The position numbers were made by a program, and so were the translations under genes. 64,000 bases of DNA from Monodelphis domestica (lineage: Eukaryota > Chordata > Mammalia > Didelphimorphia > Didelphidae): the NCBI RefSeq assembly GCF_027887165.1, contig NC_077231.1, positions 123,146,194 through 123,210,193 on the forward strand. Direction: 5' to 3'. The notes below the pieces were generated by a model that saw only the letters and a list, made by a program, of their open reading frames with translations, was not told the DNA's origin and did not search any database. Numbering within the stretch: position 1 is the stretch's first letter; each line of letters opens with the position of its first letter. Below are positions 1 to 12,383 of this stretch, in pieces.

Positions 1-394
1 TCCAAATTGTTCCAGACAGTAAAATTAGGACCAATGGGTAGTTTTTATAGGAAGCGCATTTTACTTTAACATAAAATCTATGATAATTAGAACTGTTCAA
101 CAAAGGAATATATTGTCTCGTGAAATGATATGCTCTCAACCACTGAATATATTTAGGTAGAGATTGCATTCTTAAGTGATGAATAGAAAGAATGTTTGCA
201 CTTGTAGGAAGATTGGCTTAAATGGAGACAAGGTATAATAAGCAATAGACCAAAAGTCAAATAGAATGGAAAATAAATTAGTTAACTTTTCATGTACTGT
301 CTAAGTCATTTCATGATTTCAAGATTTTATGGTCTCTTCCAATTATAAAATTCGAACTGGTTGTCAATGTCCCCAAATCAGAGAATATTGAAGC
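1..394. other. no recognisable feature
   Basis: A-T rich sequence without a convincing open frame, tandem repeat or repeat family that I recognise. It may contain heavily decayed repeat. Confidence 0.4.
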
Positions 395-600
395 TCAAAG
401 GGGCTGTAGAGGTGGATCCAGTTCAACTCATATCTGAGGACAACAGGGCTGCAAAGAGGCCATCCAGCTTCTTCTTGAAAACCTTCACTGAGGCTGAGTC
501 AATTATATTGCAAAGCAGTTGAATCCACTTTTCCTAGTTTCAATTATTGGGAAGGTTTCCCTTAATATTAAACCTATATCTGTTTTTTAGTTTAGTTTAG
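395..600 (-). repeat. L3/CR1-like LINE 3' fragment, antisense
   Basis: The plus strand reads as the reverse complement of the 3' part of an L3/CR1 LINE: a block on summary lines such as 'CATCCAGCTTCTTCTTGAAA' followed by 'GGGAAGGTTTCCCTTAATAT'. The same block order recurs at 26935-27240, 44990-45250 and 61690-61900. The relic resumes at about 1035 after an inserted MIR. Family name is from memory. Confidence 0.55.
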
Positions 601-715
601 TTTTAGTTTTTTGCAGTTTCCATATACTAAAAGTCTGTCCTCTAGGGATCAAGTAGAAAAAAATCTAATCTTTCATATAACAAACTTTCACACACCTGAT
701 GCTATCATCAGCACC

Positions 716-1034
716 ATCATAGCTGACATTTATAATAATATTCTAACATTTGAAAAGAGATATACATATCTAAAAATCATATTCTATAGATATATATTAT
801 ATGATTAAATAATATATATTTTATATATAGTTATGTGTATATATAACATCTTATTTGTTCCTCTCAACAAACCTGTGATGTAGGTGCTATTATTATTTGC
901 ATTTTATAGATGAGGTAAATGAAGATTAAGCGACTTCCCCAGGGTCACACAGTTATTAAGTGCTAGTGTCAGAATTTGAACTCAGGTCATCTTCCAGACT
1001 CCAAGTTCAGAACTCCATCCACTGCCATAAAAGG
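716..1034 (-). repeat. MIR SINE, antisense, with AT-rich interruption
   Basis: Hallmarks of an antisense MIR: 'TAGCTGACATTTAT', then 'TTTTATAGATGAGG', 'CCCAGGGTCACACAG' and 'TTTGAACTCAGGTC'. An AT-rich low-complexity stretch (about 757-848) splits it. It sits inside the L3/CR1 relic that flanks it on both sides, so the MIR is the younger insertion. Confidence 0.75.
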
Positions 1035-1200
1035 ACTGCCATTAGAAGACTAAACAGTCTTAATTACTTCAACTATTCTCCACAGGGCATTGTCTCCAGA
1101 CCTTTTCACCATCTTGGGATCCCTTTTCTACATCCACTTTAGCTTATCTATGTCCTTCCTAAAAGGTGGAATTCAGGGATAAACCCAGCAGGGCATATTC
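1035..1200 (-). repeat. L3/CR1-like fragment, continuation
   Basis: Antisense L3/CR1 text ('TCTCCAGACCTTTTCACCAT' and 'AGCTTATCTATGTCCTTCCT') continues the relic at 395-600 in the expected order, on the far side of the MIR. Confidence 0.55.
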
Positions 1201-1497
1201 TGCAGGAGTAGAAGAGTCCAGCAGGACTCTCTACTCTATTGCTGTGGAGGCAGTGTTTCTATTTCTTAGTTTGCATGTTGTTTTTTTTATCCACACCTGT
1301 GATTTTATTGGTTCTGGCAGCTCTTGGTGAGTGAATTCCCTCACCAATACACTCTGTCAATATTCTGCATCAAAGAAAGAGTGGCCAAGTGCACTGAGAG
1401 AGAGATTTTTTCTGAGTCTCATGGCTGGTACTGTGTCAGGGGCAGGACTAGAATCCAAGTCTTTCTGATTTTAAAGCCAGCAATCTATTGACTATTG
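1201..1497. other. mostly unassigned, MIR-like tail at right
   Basis: Largely unassigned. The end, about 1410-1495, reads as the last part of an antisense MIR-type SINE (motif 'GGACTAGAATCCAAGTCTTT'). The ERV LTR appears to begin next to it. Confidence 0.4.
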
Positions 1498-1646
1498 TGA
1501 TATTGAAATCACTTTAAAAAAGACTGATATATATTAATTTAAGGTCACCAAGGAATTCATTTATGTAAATTCCTAAATGAGACACTCGTCAGCTGCCAAA
1601 TTTTATGGTGTTTTAATTACAAACAGGAGGAAGAAAGTATTAGAGG

Positions 1647-1725
<79 letters not shown>

Positions 1726-1734
1726 CAGAAAGAC

Positions 1735-1767
<33 letters not shown>

Positions 1768-1802
1768 CAGAAAGACAGAGAGAGAAAGAGAGAGAGACAG
1801 AA

Positions 1803-1892
<90 letters not shown>

Positions 1893-2803
1893 GGGAGAGA
1901 AGGAAAGAGGTTTAACTCATGCCCCACTCTGGCTCAGGCTGAGCCAAAGTGGGCTTTAAGGCCTTGGATTAGCCAAGGCAGGGAAAGGGATCAGACCTTA
2001 TCCCTCACTTGACCAATCTGAAGGAAAGCAGTCTACAGTCTCCTCCAACTCCAAGCACCAACCTCCAACTGACTCTCTGCCTCCTCACAGGAAGCCCCGA
2101 GAACTCCCGAGGCTATTCTCTATCTCACTTCCTTCATCTCATATGTGCCAATGGTGGCTCTAGCTTGACCTAAGACCACCCAGAGGTCTGTCCTTTTTGC
2201 ACATGTCTGTTGAAGGCCATATTCTCAAATAATTAAATCTTGAGTTTGCTGCAGCCCTTCCTAATCTTGTTACCCTGAGGTGGGTGGAGAATGTAGTTTC
2301 CAAGACCTGATTCTGTTATTCCAAGTATTTCTATTATTATTGATCAGGAAATAGCTAAATTTGATCTTCTAAAGAATGGTCTGAATAGGGTGGAGTAGTT
2401 TTGAAATTCACAATTCCTCCTGAGGCCCAAGGAAGACTAGTCTCTCCAATGGGTCTTGTAAACATACCAGCTAGGAAATTACAATAGTTAGAGATAAGGG
2501 AAAAATAGAAGAGATAGAGAGAGAGACAACAAAACCAATGTTTTGCTGGGCACATTGACAAAAGCCAATTAGGGGGCAGTCCCCTTTGGGAGAAGAGTGT
2601 ATATTCAAAATAAATTCAATCAACCTTCAGTTCAATCAACCACACCCCAAGGTTCATTCTTGATTTTGATGTAATGTAGGTTTTTTGGCATCTTTCTGCA
2701 ACAGTTCATTCTCTGGATTTAGGAGTTAGCAAGCTTTTTCCTTGAAGATCTTTCTCAAACAAAAAAAAAGCTTTTCAAAATCTTGGATTTTTATTAAAAT
2801 ACA
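1498..2803 (-). mobile_element. ERV 3' LTR (fossil), minus orientation
   Basis: This reads as the 3' LTR of the ERV whose internal part follows at higher coordinates. On the minus strand an LTR-like TG start follows a purine run ending in GGGGGG (polypurine-tract-like, 2804-2810). The far end carries a pyrimidine-rich stretch and a 'TTGGTGACC' motif, as seen near the ends of marsupial ERV LTRs. A long GA/CT tract lies inside it. The inner edge is fairly well placed. The outer edge near 1498 is approximate. No matching second LTR was found in the window. Confidence 0.5.
1643..1911. repeat. (GA)n microsatellite with GACAGAAA interruptions
   Basis: About 270 bp of nearly pure GA dinucleotide, broken in the middle by units of GACAGAAA. 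Both strands stay open and give RE-repeat or SL-repeat translations, which are artefacts of the tract. It lies within the LTR. Confidence 0.98.
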
Positions 2804-5800
2804 ACCCCCCTTGAAGTGGGTGTTAAAAAAATCCAGTTCAACTCAGGATGCATTGTTGAGTTATGGGGGTGTATGAGTCAGCTATTAAAAAGAATTCAAA
2901 AATAAACAAAAGAAAAAATATATAAAGGGAAAATATGGAAGAAAGTTAAACTTTTGGGAGAAAGGGAAGGAAAAAAATTCAAAATCAGAATCAAAATACC
3001 AAAATCTATGTATAAAATGTTGAGTAAACAAGAATAACTTCATAATGGGCCCTTGTAAAGGCACAATTTAAAGTAATTTCTATCCCATATGTCTGTAGGA
3101 CAGAATGCAGTAATATTTAACTTACCCATTTTCAGCCAAGACTACAGGAAGTTGCCATACTATAAGAAGGAAAGGAACTAGAATTCTATTTTGATAGGGA
3201 AGCATCATTCCCTGGTCTGACTTTTTTCATTCTCAGGGATATAGGGAGACAGTATGATAGTCAAATTTTGGTACATGAATGAGTGCTTCATAAAGAGTGT
3301 AGATACAAGGAAGTCCTATGACTTAACGTATGTCAAGCGTCGCAACCTCTAGTCCACATTAGTATTTCCTGTGTGCTCCTTGTTTTTATCCCATTTCATG
3401 GAATCAGACACAAACATTAATCATAGTCCCATAACATTTTATCAGTAAATGGCAGGTTCCCACAGTCTAAAGCTGTTTGGGTATGTATTAATAATATAGC
3501 AAGTATGTATATTTAAACTTATATTACTGCAGAGAGAGAGAAAAAATTTAATAGTATGTACCTTTTGTACAAGAAATGAGAAAAAGGGGGAAAATCAAAT
3601 ATTCAAAAGAAAAGCACTAATAAAAATAAGGGAAAGAGAAGAAAAAAATCAGGAATTCAATGTGTTTTTGAAAAACAACATTCACTTGTCAATGGATTAT
3701 TATCTTCAATACAGTCAATGAGTCTCAACAGAAGATCCTCTCTTTACATGTGAGCAATGAATCCAAGAGTCCTTCTCTCCAACCTTTATAGATGTTGGAG
3801 TAGTTAACAATATTTGGAATGGTCCTTCCCACAAAGGCTGAGTTGCTCCAGTATGCTGGAAATTCTTAATATACACCTTGTCTCCTGGGTTCAGGTCATG
3901 AAGTGAAAAGTCTAGTGGTCCAGCTTGTACTGCAGGTCCAGATTCATGAAGTTCATGCAGTTTATGCTGTAATTCTTGTATATAGGAAGCAATAATAGTA
4001 TTTCCCCCTAATAGTGATGTATATGCTGGGGAGAAAGGCTTAGCCTGTATAGGCGAATGTCCAAAAAACATCTCAAATGGTGAGATATGTAAGTCTCCTC
4101 TAGGCCTGCTTCTAAGATAAAATAGGGCCAGAGGGAGAATTTCAGGCCATTTTAAATGGGTCTCAGTGTATAATTTTCTCATCATAGTTTTAAGTTCTTT
4201 GTTCATGCTCTCAACTTGGCCTGAGCTCTGGGGATGATATGGAACATGGAATTTGAGAGTTATTCTCAAGCAAGAATATATTTGATTTAGGACAGAATCA
4301 GTAAAATGACTTCCTCTATCTGAATCAATATGTGCTGGCAGTTCAAAGTGAGGAATAATTTCTTTTAAAAGTACCTTAGCAACAAAAGCCACTGTGGCTC
4401 GGGTCGCAGGAAATACTTCAGGCCATCTGGTCAGTTGATCTACTATGACTAGACAAAATTCATAATGTCTGGCCTTTGCCATTGTTATGAAATCTATCTG
4501 TAGGTGCTCAAAAGGTGTGTAAGCCAGAGGACACCCAGTGAAAGCTTTGCCACTAAAGGCATGTTGGTTATATGCCTGGCAGGTAGGGCAGGCTGAACAC
4601 ACTTTAGAGGCTATGGTAGTTATACCGGGGGCTATCCATACTCTCTTAACAGAGTCCATGATGCCCTGGGTACCAAAGTGACCATTTTTATGAACAGATT
4701 GGCAAATTTGGTGATAGAAACTTCTAGGGAGCAGTGGTTTCCCTTCAGATGACATCCATACTCCATTGATCTGTTTTGCTTTGAATTTTTGTTTCCATTT
4801 TTCCATTTCCTTTTCATTATAGGAAAGTGATAAATTGAAATCATCAGTGGTTGTTAATGTTAAAATTAATCCAGGTCCTTCTATGGCTGCTAGCTTTGCA
4901 GCAGTATCTGATTGGTCATTTGCCCTAGAGACAGGGTCAGAGCCACCTATATGGGCAGAGCAATGAACTACAGCTAGGGCTTCAGGAAGCTGGAGAGCAG
5001 AAAGAACTTCATTAATAATTTCTGCATTAGCTATAGATTTTCCAGCTGAGGTTAAAAATCCTCTCTGGAGCCATAGCATCCCAACTGAGTGACAAATGCC
5101 AAAAGTATATCTAGAATCTTTATAAATTGTTGCCTTTTTACCCTTGGCAATTATACAGGAATGTTTGAGAGCTATGAGTTCTGCCTCTTGAGTGCTAATA
5201 TTAGAGGGCATTGAAGCTGACCACTCAGTGGCAAATTCTGTAACTACAGCAGCTCCAGTGTAGCGTATGCAATCTCTCATTAAAGAAGAACAATCAGCAA
5301 ATAAGACCAGATCTAACTTGTTTAAGGGAGTGTCCAAGAGATCATCTTGAGGCTTTTCTGCCATGGACACTAGTGTTTCACAATTATGTAATGGTTCTCC
5401 TGAAGTTGGTAAATCTGGAAGCAAGGTGGCAGGGTTAAGAGTTGAACAGCACTTCAAGGTAATGTTTTCATTGTTTAACAAGGTTATTTCATACCTTGTA
5501 ATTTGCTGATCTGAGAATGACTGTGTTCCATGTCTTAGCAACAATGCTTCTATCTCATGTGGGCACATAATTGTTAATGTGCATCCCAATACTAGATTGA
5601 CAGTTTTTGTCACTAGTAAGGCTGTAGCAGCTACTCCCCTAAGACATGGTGGTGCCCCTGCTGCTACTGGGTCTAGTTTAGCAGAATAATAAGCAATTGG
5701 GCGCTGAGAAGGTCCCAAAGTCTGAGTTAAAACACCTGAAGCTACTCCTCTTTAATCATGTACATACAAAGTAAATGGTTTGTTGTAATCTGGGATGCCT

Positions 5801-8075
5801 AGAGGGGGGGCAGACAGGATAGCCTTTTTTAGATCTGATAGAGCTGATAGGTGTTCTGTTTCTAATTTGAGGGGTTCAGGGACTGAATCCCTTGTTAGTG
5901 CTATAAGGGGTTTAGTAATTTACCCATAGCAAGGAATCCATTATCTACAAAACCCTGTTGCTCCCCAAATTGCTCTCAATTGTTTCTTAGTGGTAGGAAA
6001 ACTTAAATTTTGAATATTCTCAATTCGTTTGGGAGAAATAAAGCGAGCACCTGCAGTCAGGATGAATCCCAAATATTCTACTTTAGGGAGGTACCACTCA
6101 ACCTTATCCTTTGTGATATTATGCCCCCTTTTGTGCAGTTCCAAAAGAAGGTGTTTGCTATCTTCCTGATATGTTTCCACATCTGTTGAAGCCAAGAGTA
6201 GATCATCTATGTACTTGATTAATTTGCTGTTTTTAAATTTTATATTATCTGTATCTTGACTCAAAATTTGTGCATATAAGCTCGGGCTGTCTACGAAACC
6301 TTGTGGTAAATGACTTCAGGAGTATTCACAGCCCTGCCAGGTGAAAGCAAAGATATGCCTCGAGTTCTCATGTATGGGTATGGAAAAGAAGGCTGAGCAC
6401 ACGTCTACTACTGTAAAGTATGTAGCTGTGCTAGGAATAGAAGAAATAATAGTACTGATATTGGAAACTATGCAGTGTCTCTTTATAACATGATTGTTCA
6501 CAGCCCTCAAAGTCTGCATGAATCTATAGAGGTGTTTGCCATTGGCCCCTTTTTTTTGGTTTTTTAATGGGCAGGATGGGCGTGTTGTACTCAGATTTAC
6601 AAGGGATTATTATTCCCTGTGCAATTAATGAGTTAATTACTGGTGTAATTCCCTCAATTGCCTCTTTTGAGAGGGGATACTGAGGAATGGAAGTAGGTGG
6701 TCTAGATTTAGTTTTTATCTGCACAGGAACAGCCAACTCAAGTAAGCCTTCATCAGAAGAAGATGTGGCCCAAAGAGACTCCGGTATATCTTCTGGTATT
6801 GCAAAGGTGGAATGCTCTTTTTTCCTCCTGACTCTCTGAAAGAATTACAGGGAGTAAATTTAAAGATTCCTCCAGTACTTCCAATGATAAGGAACCATCT
6901 GGGGAGCAAGTTATTGTGGCTCTGAGTTTGCATAGAAGGTCCCTCCCCAGCAAATTTAAAGGGGAGTCAGCATCAAAAGGAAGGAATGTTGTACCTCTTG
7001 GGATCCTACAGACACCATTCTAGGCGGAAGTCTTTTAACTCCTTGGGGTATTCCTGATACTCCCATTACATTCTCTGAGGCAACAGGATAACATTGTAAA
7101 TCAGGTGTTCTCTTTAATACAGACCAGGAAGCTCCAGTGTCTCATAGGCAATCATAATAGGTGTTACCCACCTTTAAAGTAACATGGGGTTCATTAGTAT
7201 GGGGGAGTAGTGGATAGGGACAACAGGTAGTAGGACATCAGGGTCCGGAAAATCAAAAGTTGTATCCTCTGATTCCTGTGCCCCAACCCACCCCCAGACA
7301 CTTTCATTATGTTTGGGAAGTTCCTTGGGCACCCCCCTGAAAAGCACTACCCTGAAGGGCACCCCTTAAGGGGCATTAGCACCTCGAGTATTTTTTGGAC
7401 AAGCACCATTTTTATATATTGTTGTGGAGTTGTTTCATTTGAGTTATCATTTTCCCAATATCTATTCCTATAGTCATCATTCATAAAGTTGTGGTTTTTA
7501 TTGTCATAATTATATTTATTTCTATAATTATAACTTCTGTAGTTGTTATTAAACTGTGTATTCCTTCTTATAATCTTGAGAAAAGCTCTACATTATACCG
7601 TATTGTGGCCCTTCTTCCCACAGAAGTACAGGTAATGGATTGATGATTAGATTTCTGGAGAGGGGCAAGTGTCACTGGTTCATTATCATGCCCACTTTAT
7701 AATGTAGCTATCTTATCTTTCACACATCTCATTTCTTTCTTCATTTCCTCCATGGCATCATTATTTTCTTCCTCCTTTTCATTGTTTCCCTTTAAAACAT
7801 ATATAGCTGTTTTTTGCAATTCTTCAAGGTCCATTTCAGACCATCTTGGACAATGTGTTCTAAAATAATTCTTAATCACTTTGCAAGAGTTATTGACAAA
7901 GATCCTTCTAACTTGTCTTAAGCTATTCTCTTTAGTTACTTCCCAATCCAGGTATCTGCCCCCAAACTCAATTATTCTATCCATGAATCTGAAGGTTGTT
8001 TCTTCCTCCTTTTGATTAATTTTTTCAAAGTCCATCCACTTATCTGTACTGTCTGCACATTCCCTCATTACTATA
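2804..8075 (-). mobile_element. gammaretrovirus-like ERV internal region (fossil)
   Basis: Minus-strand class I (gammaretrovirus-like) ERV. Parts in 5'-to-3' order: Gag capsid C-terminal part (about 8068-7697), a nucleocapsid CCHC-type knuckle (about 7630-7600), protease with a DTGAS motif (7141-7127), reverse transcriptase with YIDD (6213-6202), then RNase H and integrase (5718-3715). I recognise no envelope in about 900 bp between integrase and LTR. The element is broken, with several interruptions across gag and the first half of pol. Its 5' LTR is absent: the element stops where L1 sequence begins. Probably a lineage-specific insertion of moderate age, since 2 kb of pol remains open. Confidence 0.9.
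3715..5718 (-). mobile_element. ERV pol, RNase H-integrase part (fossil)
   Basis: A 667-codon open stretch of retroviral pol. Residues about 136-275 are RNase H of the gammaretroviral type ('LFADCSS', 'STQEAELIAL', 'YKDSRYTFGI'). From about 340 follows integrase: an HHCC zinc site (H343, H347, C377, C380), then a catalytic core with D409, D467 and E503, matching the D,D(35)E spacing. Near residue 630 is the C-terminal 'LWEGPF' (GPY/F) motif typical of gammaretroviral and related integrases. It is part of a broken fossil element and is not a host gene. Confidence 0.93.
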
Positions 8076-8079
8076 AGGG

Positions 8080-11000
8080 GAGATGAGAAGAGAGGGGGGT
8101 AGAAAGGGAAGTAAAATAAAGGTGGGAACTAGTGGGACTGATTAAAAACAAACATTGGTATAGAAGGAAATAGTGAAAGAAGAACCAGGAGTAGAAATAA
8201 AAATGCTGGGAAATACACAGCTAGTAATCATGACTCTGAATGTGAATGGAATGAACTCACCCATAAAACACAAGCGAATAGCAGAGTGGACTAGAATCCA
8301 AAACCCTACCATATGCTATTTACAATAAACAAACATGAGGAAGGTAGATATGCATAAGGTGAAAGTAAGAGGATGGAGCCAAATCCATTGGGCATCAACT
8401 GATAAAAAGAAGGCAGGAATCACAACCATGATATCTGACAAAGCCAAAGTAAAAATAAATCTAGTTAAAGGATATAGGGAAGGTAATTACATCCTGATAA
8501 AAGGCAGTATAGAAAATGAGGAAATATCAGTACTCAACATGTATGCACCAAATGGCATAGCATACAAATTTCTAAAGGAGAAACTAGAGGAGCTCAAGAA
8601 TGAAATAGACAGAAAAACTATACTAGTGGGAGAGCTGAACCTTCCTCTATCCGAACTAGATAAATCAAACCAAAAAATAAATAAGAAAGAGGTAAGAGAA
8701 GAGAATGAAATCTTCGAAAAATTAGAGTTAGTAGACATGTGTAGAAAAATAAATAAGAACAAAAGGGAATATACCTTCTTCTCAGCAGCACATGGTACAT
8801 TCACAAAAATTGACCATGTATTAGGGCATAAAAACATTGCGAACGAGTGCAAAATAGCAAAAATAATATATGCAATCTTCTCAGATCACAATGCAATGAA
8901 AATAATAATTAGTAAGGGTACATGGAGACATAAATCAAAAATTAATTGGAAATTAAACTATGTGATTCTTCAAAACCGGTTAGTTAAAGAAAAAATAGTA
9001 GAAACAATTAATAACTTCATTGAAGAAAATGACAATGATGAGACATCCTTTCAAAACCTATGGGATGCAGCCAAAGCAATACTCAGGAGGAAATGTATAT
9101 CCTCGAGTTCACATATTAACACCTTAAGAAGAGCAGAGGTCAATGAATTGGGCATGCAAATTAAAAAACTAGAAAGTGAACAAATTAAAAATGCTCAGAT
9201 AAAGACTAAATTAGAGATCCTAAAAATCAAAGGAGAAATTAATAAAATTGAAAGTCAAAGAACTATTGATTTAATAAATAAGACTAGAAGCTGGTACTTT
9301 GAAAAAAACAAATAAAATAGACAAAGTACTGGTCAGTCTAATTAAAAAAAGGAAAGAAAAAAACCAAATTGACAGTATCCAAGATGAAAAGGGAGACCTC
9401 ACCTATAATGAAGATGAAATTAAGGCAATCATTAAAAACTACTATGCCCAATTATATGGCAACAAATATTGCAATCTAGGTGAACTGGATGAATACTTAC
9501 AAAAATATAAATTGCCTAGACTAACAGAGGAAGAAATCAATTACCTAAACAACTCCATATCAGAAAAAGAAATTGAATAAGTCATCAAAGAACTCCCTAA
9601 GAAAAAATCCCCAGGTCCAGATGGATTCACAAATGAATTCTATCAAACATTCAAAGAACAACTAATCTGAATACTATACAAACTATTTGGCAGAATAAAC
9701 CAAGAAGGAGTTCTACCAAATTCATTTTACGACACAAACATGGTACTGTTCCAAAAGCCAAGTAGATCAAAAACAGAGAAAGAAAACTACAGACCAATCT
9801 CCTAAATGAATATAGATGCAAAAATCTTAAATAGGATACTAGCAAAAAGACTCCAGCAAGTCATCACAAGAGTTATTCACTATGACCAGGTAGGATTCAT
9901 ACCAGGAATGCAAGGATGGTTCAATATTTGGAAAACCATCCACATAATTGACCATATTAACAAGCAAACTAACAAAAACTACATGATTATCTCAATAGAT
10001 GCAAAAAAAGGCCTTTGATAAAATACATAACTCATTCCTAATGAAAACACTAGAAAGTATAGGAATAGAAGGAATAAAAATAATAAACAGTATATATCTG
10101 AAACCATCAGTAAGCATCATCTGCAATGGGGATAAACTAAAATCCTTCCCAATAAGATCAGGAGTAAAACAAGGATGCCCATTATCACCCCTAATATTTA
10201 ACATTGCACTAGAAACACTAGCAGTAGAAATTAGAGAAGAAAAAGAAATTGAAGGTATTAAAATTGGCAATGAGTAGACCAAGCTATCTTTGCGGATGAT
10301 ATGATGGTTTACTTAAATAATCCTAGAGAATCAATGAAAAAGCTAGTGGAAAAATCAACAATTTTAGCAAAGTTGCAGGATACAAAATAAACACACATAA
10401 GTCATCAGCATTTCTATATATCTCCAATCCATCTCAGCAGCAAGAATTAGAAAGAGAAATTCCATTTAAAATCATCCTACACAATATAAAATACTTAGGA
10501 ATCTATCTGCCAAGACAAACACAGGAACTATATGAACACAACTACAAAACACTCTCCACACAACTAAAACTAGATCTAAACAACTTGATTGTTCACAGGT
10601 AGGAAAAGCTAACATAATAAAAATGACAACCCTACCCAAATTAATTTACTTATTTAGTGCCATACCCATTGAACTACCAAAAACCTTCTTTACATAATTA
10701 GAAAAAAAAACATTACGAAGTTCATTTGGATGAACAAAAGATCAAGGATATCCAGGGAAATCATTTAAAAAAATGCAAAGGAAGGAGGACTTGCAGTTCC
10801 AGATCTCAAACTATCCTATAAAGCAGTGGTTATCAAAACAATTTGGTACTGGCTAAGAGACAGAAAGGAGGATCAGTGGTATAGACTTTCAATAAATGAC
10901 TTCAGCAGGACAGTCTATGATAAACCCAAAGATCCCAGTTTTGGGGACCAAAACCCACTTTTTGATAAAAACTGCTGGGAAAATTGGAAGACAGTATGAG

Positions 11001-12350
11001 AGAGATTAGGTTTGGATCAACATTTCATATCCTACACCAAGATAAACTCAGAAGGGGCGAATGAACGGAATATAAAGAAGGAAACTATAAGCAAATTAGG
11101 CGAACACAGAATAGTACACTTGTCAGATCTTTGGGAAAGGAAAGACTTTAAAACCAAGCAAGAGTTAGAAAAAAATCTCAAAATGTAAAATCAATATTTT
11201 TGATTATATCAAATCAAAAAGTTTTTGTACAAACAAAACAAATGCATCCAAAATTAGAAGGGAAGAAACAAATTGGGAAACAATCTTCATTACAAAAACC
11301 TCTGACAAAGGTCTAATTACTCAAATTTATAAAGAGCTAAACCAGTTGTACAAAAAGTCAAGCCATTCTCCAATTGATAAATGGTTAAGGGACATGAATA
11401 GGTAATTTTCAGTTAAAGACATCAAAACTATTATTAAGCACATGAAAAAATGTTCTAAATCCCTTATAATCAGAGAAATTCAAATCAAAACAACTCTGAG
11501 GTATCACCTCACACCTAGCAGATTGTTCAACATGACAGCAAAGGAAAGTAATGAATGCTGGAGGGGATGTGGCAAAGTAGGGACATTAATGCATTGCTGG
11601 TGGAGTTGTGAATTGATCCAACCTCCATTCTGCAGGGCAATTTGGAACTATGCCCAAAGGGAGATAAAAGACTGTCTGCCTTTTGATCCATCCATAGCAC
11701 TTCTGGGCTTGTACCCCAAAGAGATAATAAGGAAAAAGACATGTACAAGAATATTCATAGCTTAGCTCTTTTTGGTGGCAAAAAAACTGGAAAATGAGGG
11801 GATGCCCTTCAATTGAAGAATGGATCAACAAATTGTGGTATATGTTGGTGATGGAATACTATTGTGCTCAAAGGAATAATACAGTAGAGGAATTCCATGG
11901 GGGATGAAACAACCTCTAAGAAGTGATGCAGAGTGAGAAGAACAGAACCAGGATAACATTGTACACAGAGACTGATACACTGTGGTACAATTGAATGTAA
12001 TGGACTTTTCCTTAGTGGTAATGCAGTGATCCTGAACAACTTGGAGGAACCTACAAGAAAAACCACTATCCACATCCAGAGGAAACACTGTGGGAGTTTT
12101 TCACTACAAAGAAAAACAACTGCTTGAATACATGGGTTGAGGGGGATATGGTTGGGGATGTAGACTCTAAATGAACATCCTAGTGTAAACAACAACATGG
12201 AAATAGCTTCTGATCAAGGACACAAGTAATACACAATGAAATTGCTTGTTGGCTACAGGAAGAGTGGGTGGAGGGGAGGGAGGGAAATAATGTGATTATT
12301 GTAACCAAGGAATAATGTTCTAAATTGACTAAATAAACTTATTCAAATAA
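8080..12350 (+). mobile_element. LINE-1, 5'-truncated, inactive
   Basis: Non-LTR retrotransposon of the L1 clade. It starts in the A-rich inter-ORF region (ORF1 is missing), contains the whole span of ORF2 and a G-rich 3' UTR ('GGGTGGAGGGGAGGGAGGG', about 12267-12285), and ends around an A/T-rich tail near 12350. The 3' UTR aligns by eye with the short L1 tail at 36553-36819. Its left edge abuts the ERV gag. I could not see a target-site duplication, so the junction may be a rearrangement rather than a simple insertion. Confidence 0.93.
8230..11900 (+). pseudogene. L1 ORF2 pseudogene (endonuclease-RT)
   Basis: ORF2 opens at the ATG at 8230 (MTLNVNGMNSPIKHKRIAEW). The APE-type endonuclease domain follows, with 'NMYAPN', 'VGELNLPLS' and 'SDHNAMK'. 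The RT domain begins near 9590 ('KKKSPGPDGF'), then '[12 protein letters not shown]', '[14 protein letters not shown]' and an FADD catalytic box at about 10296-10307. The C-terminal region contains a cysteine-rich stretch ('ECWRGCGKVGTLMHCWWSC', about 11553-11610). The reading frame is lost: an in-frame TAA at 8326 replaces the Glu of the usual LQET motif, the frame shifts near 9310, further stops lie near 9578, 9667 and 9803, and another frame change near 10015. It cannot encode active enzyme. Confidence 0.93.
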
Positions 12351-12383
12351 TAAGTAGATCTATCCATTTTAACTACAAAAAGG

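Noticed and set aside
1577-1927. Overlapping long open frames on both strands rich in Arg-Glu or Ser-Leu
   Set aside because: They are translations of the GA microsatellite and have no stop codons only because of its composition.
8487-8852. Minus-strand open frames opposite the L1 endonuclease
   Set aside because: Shadow frames of A-rich L1 ORF2.
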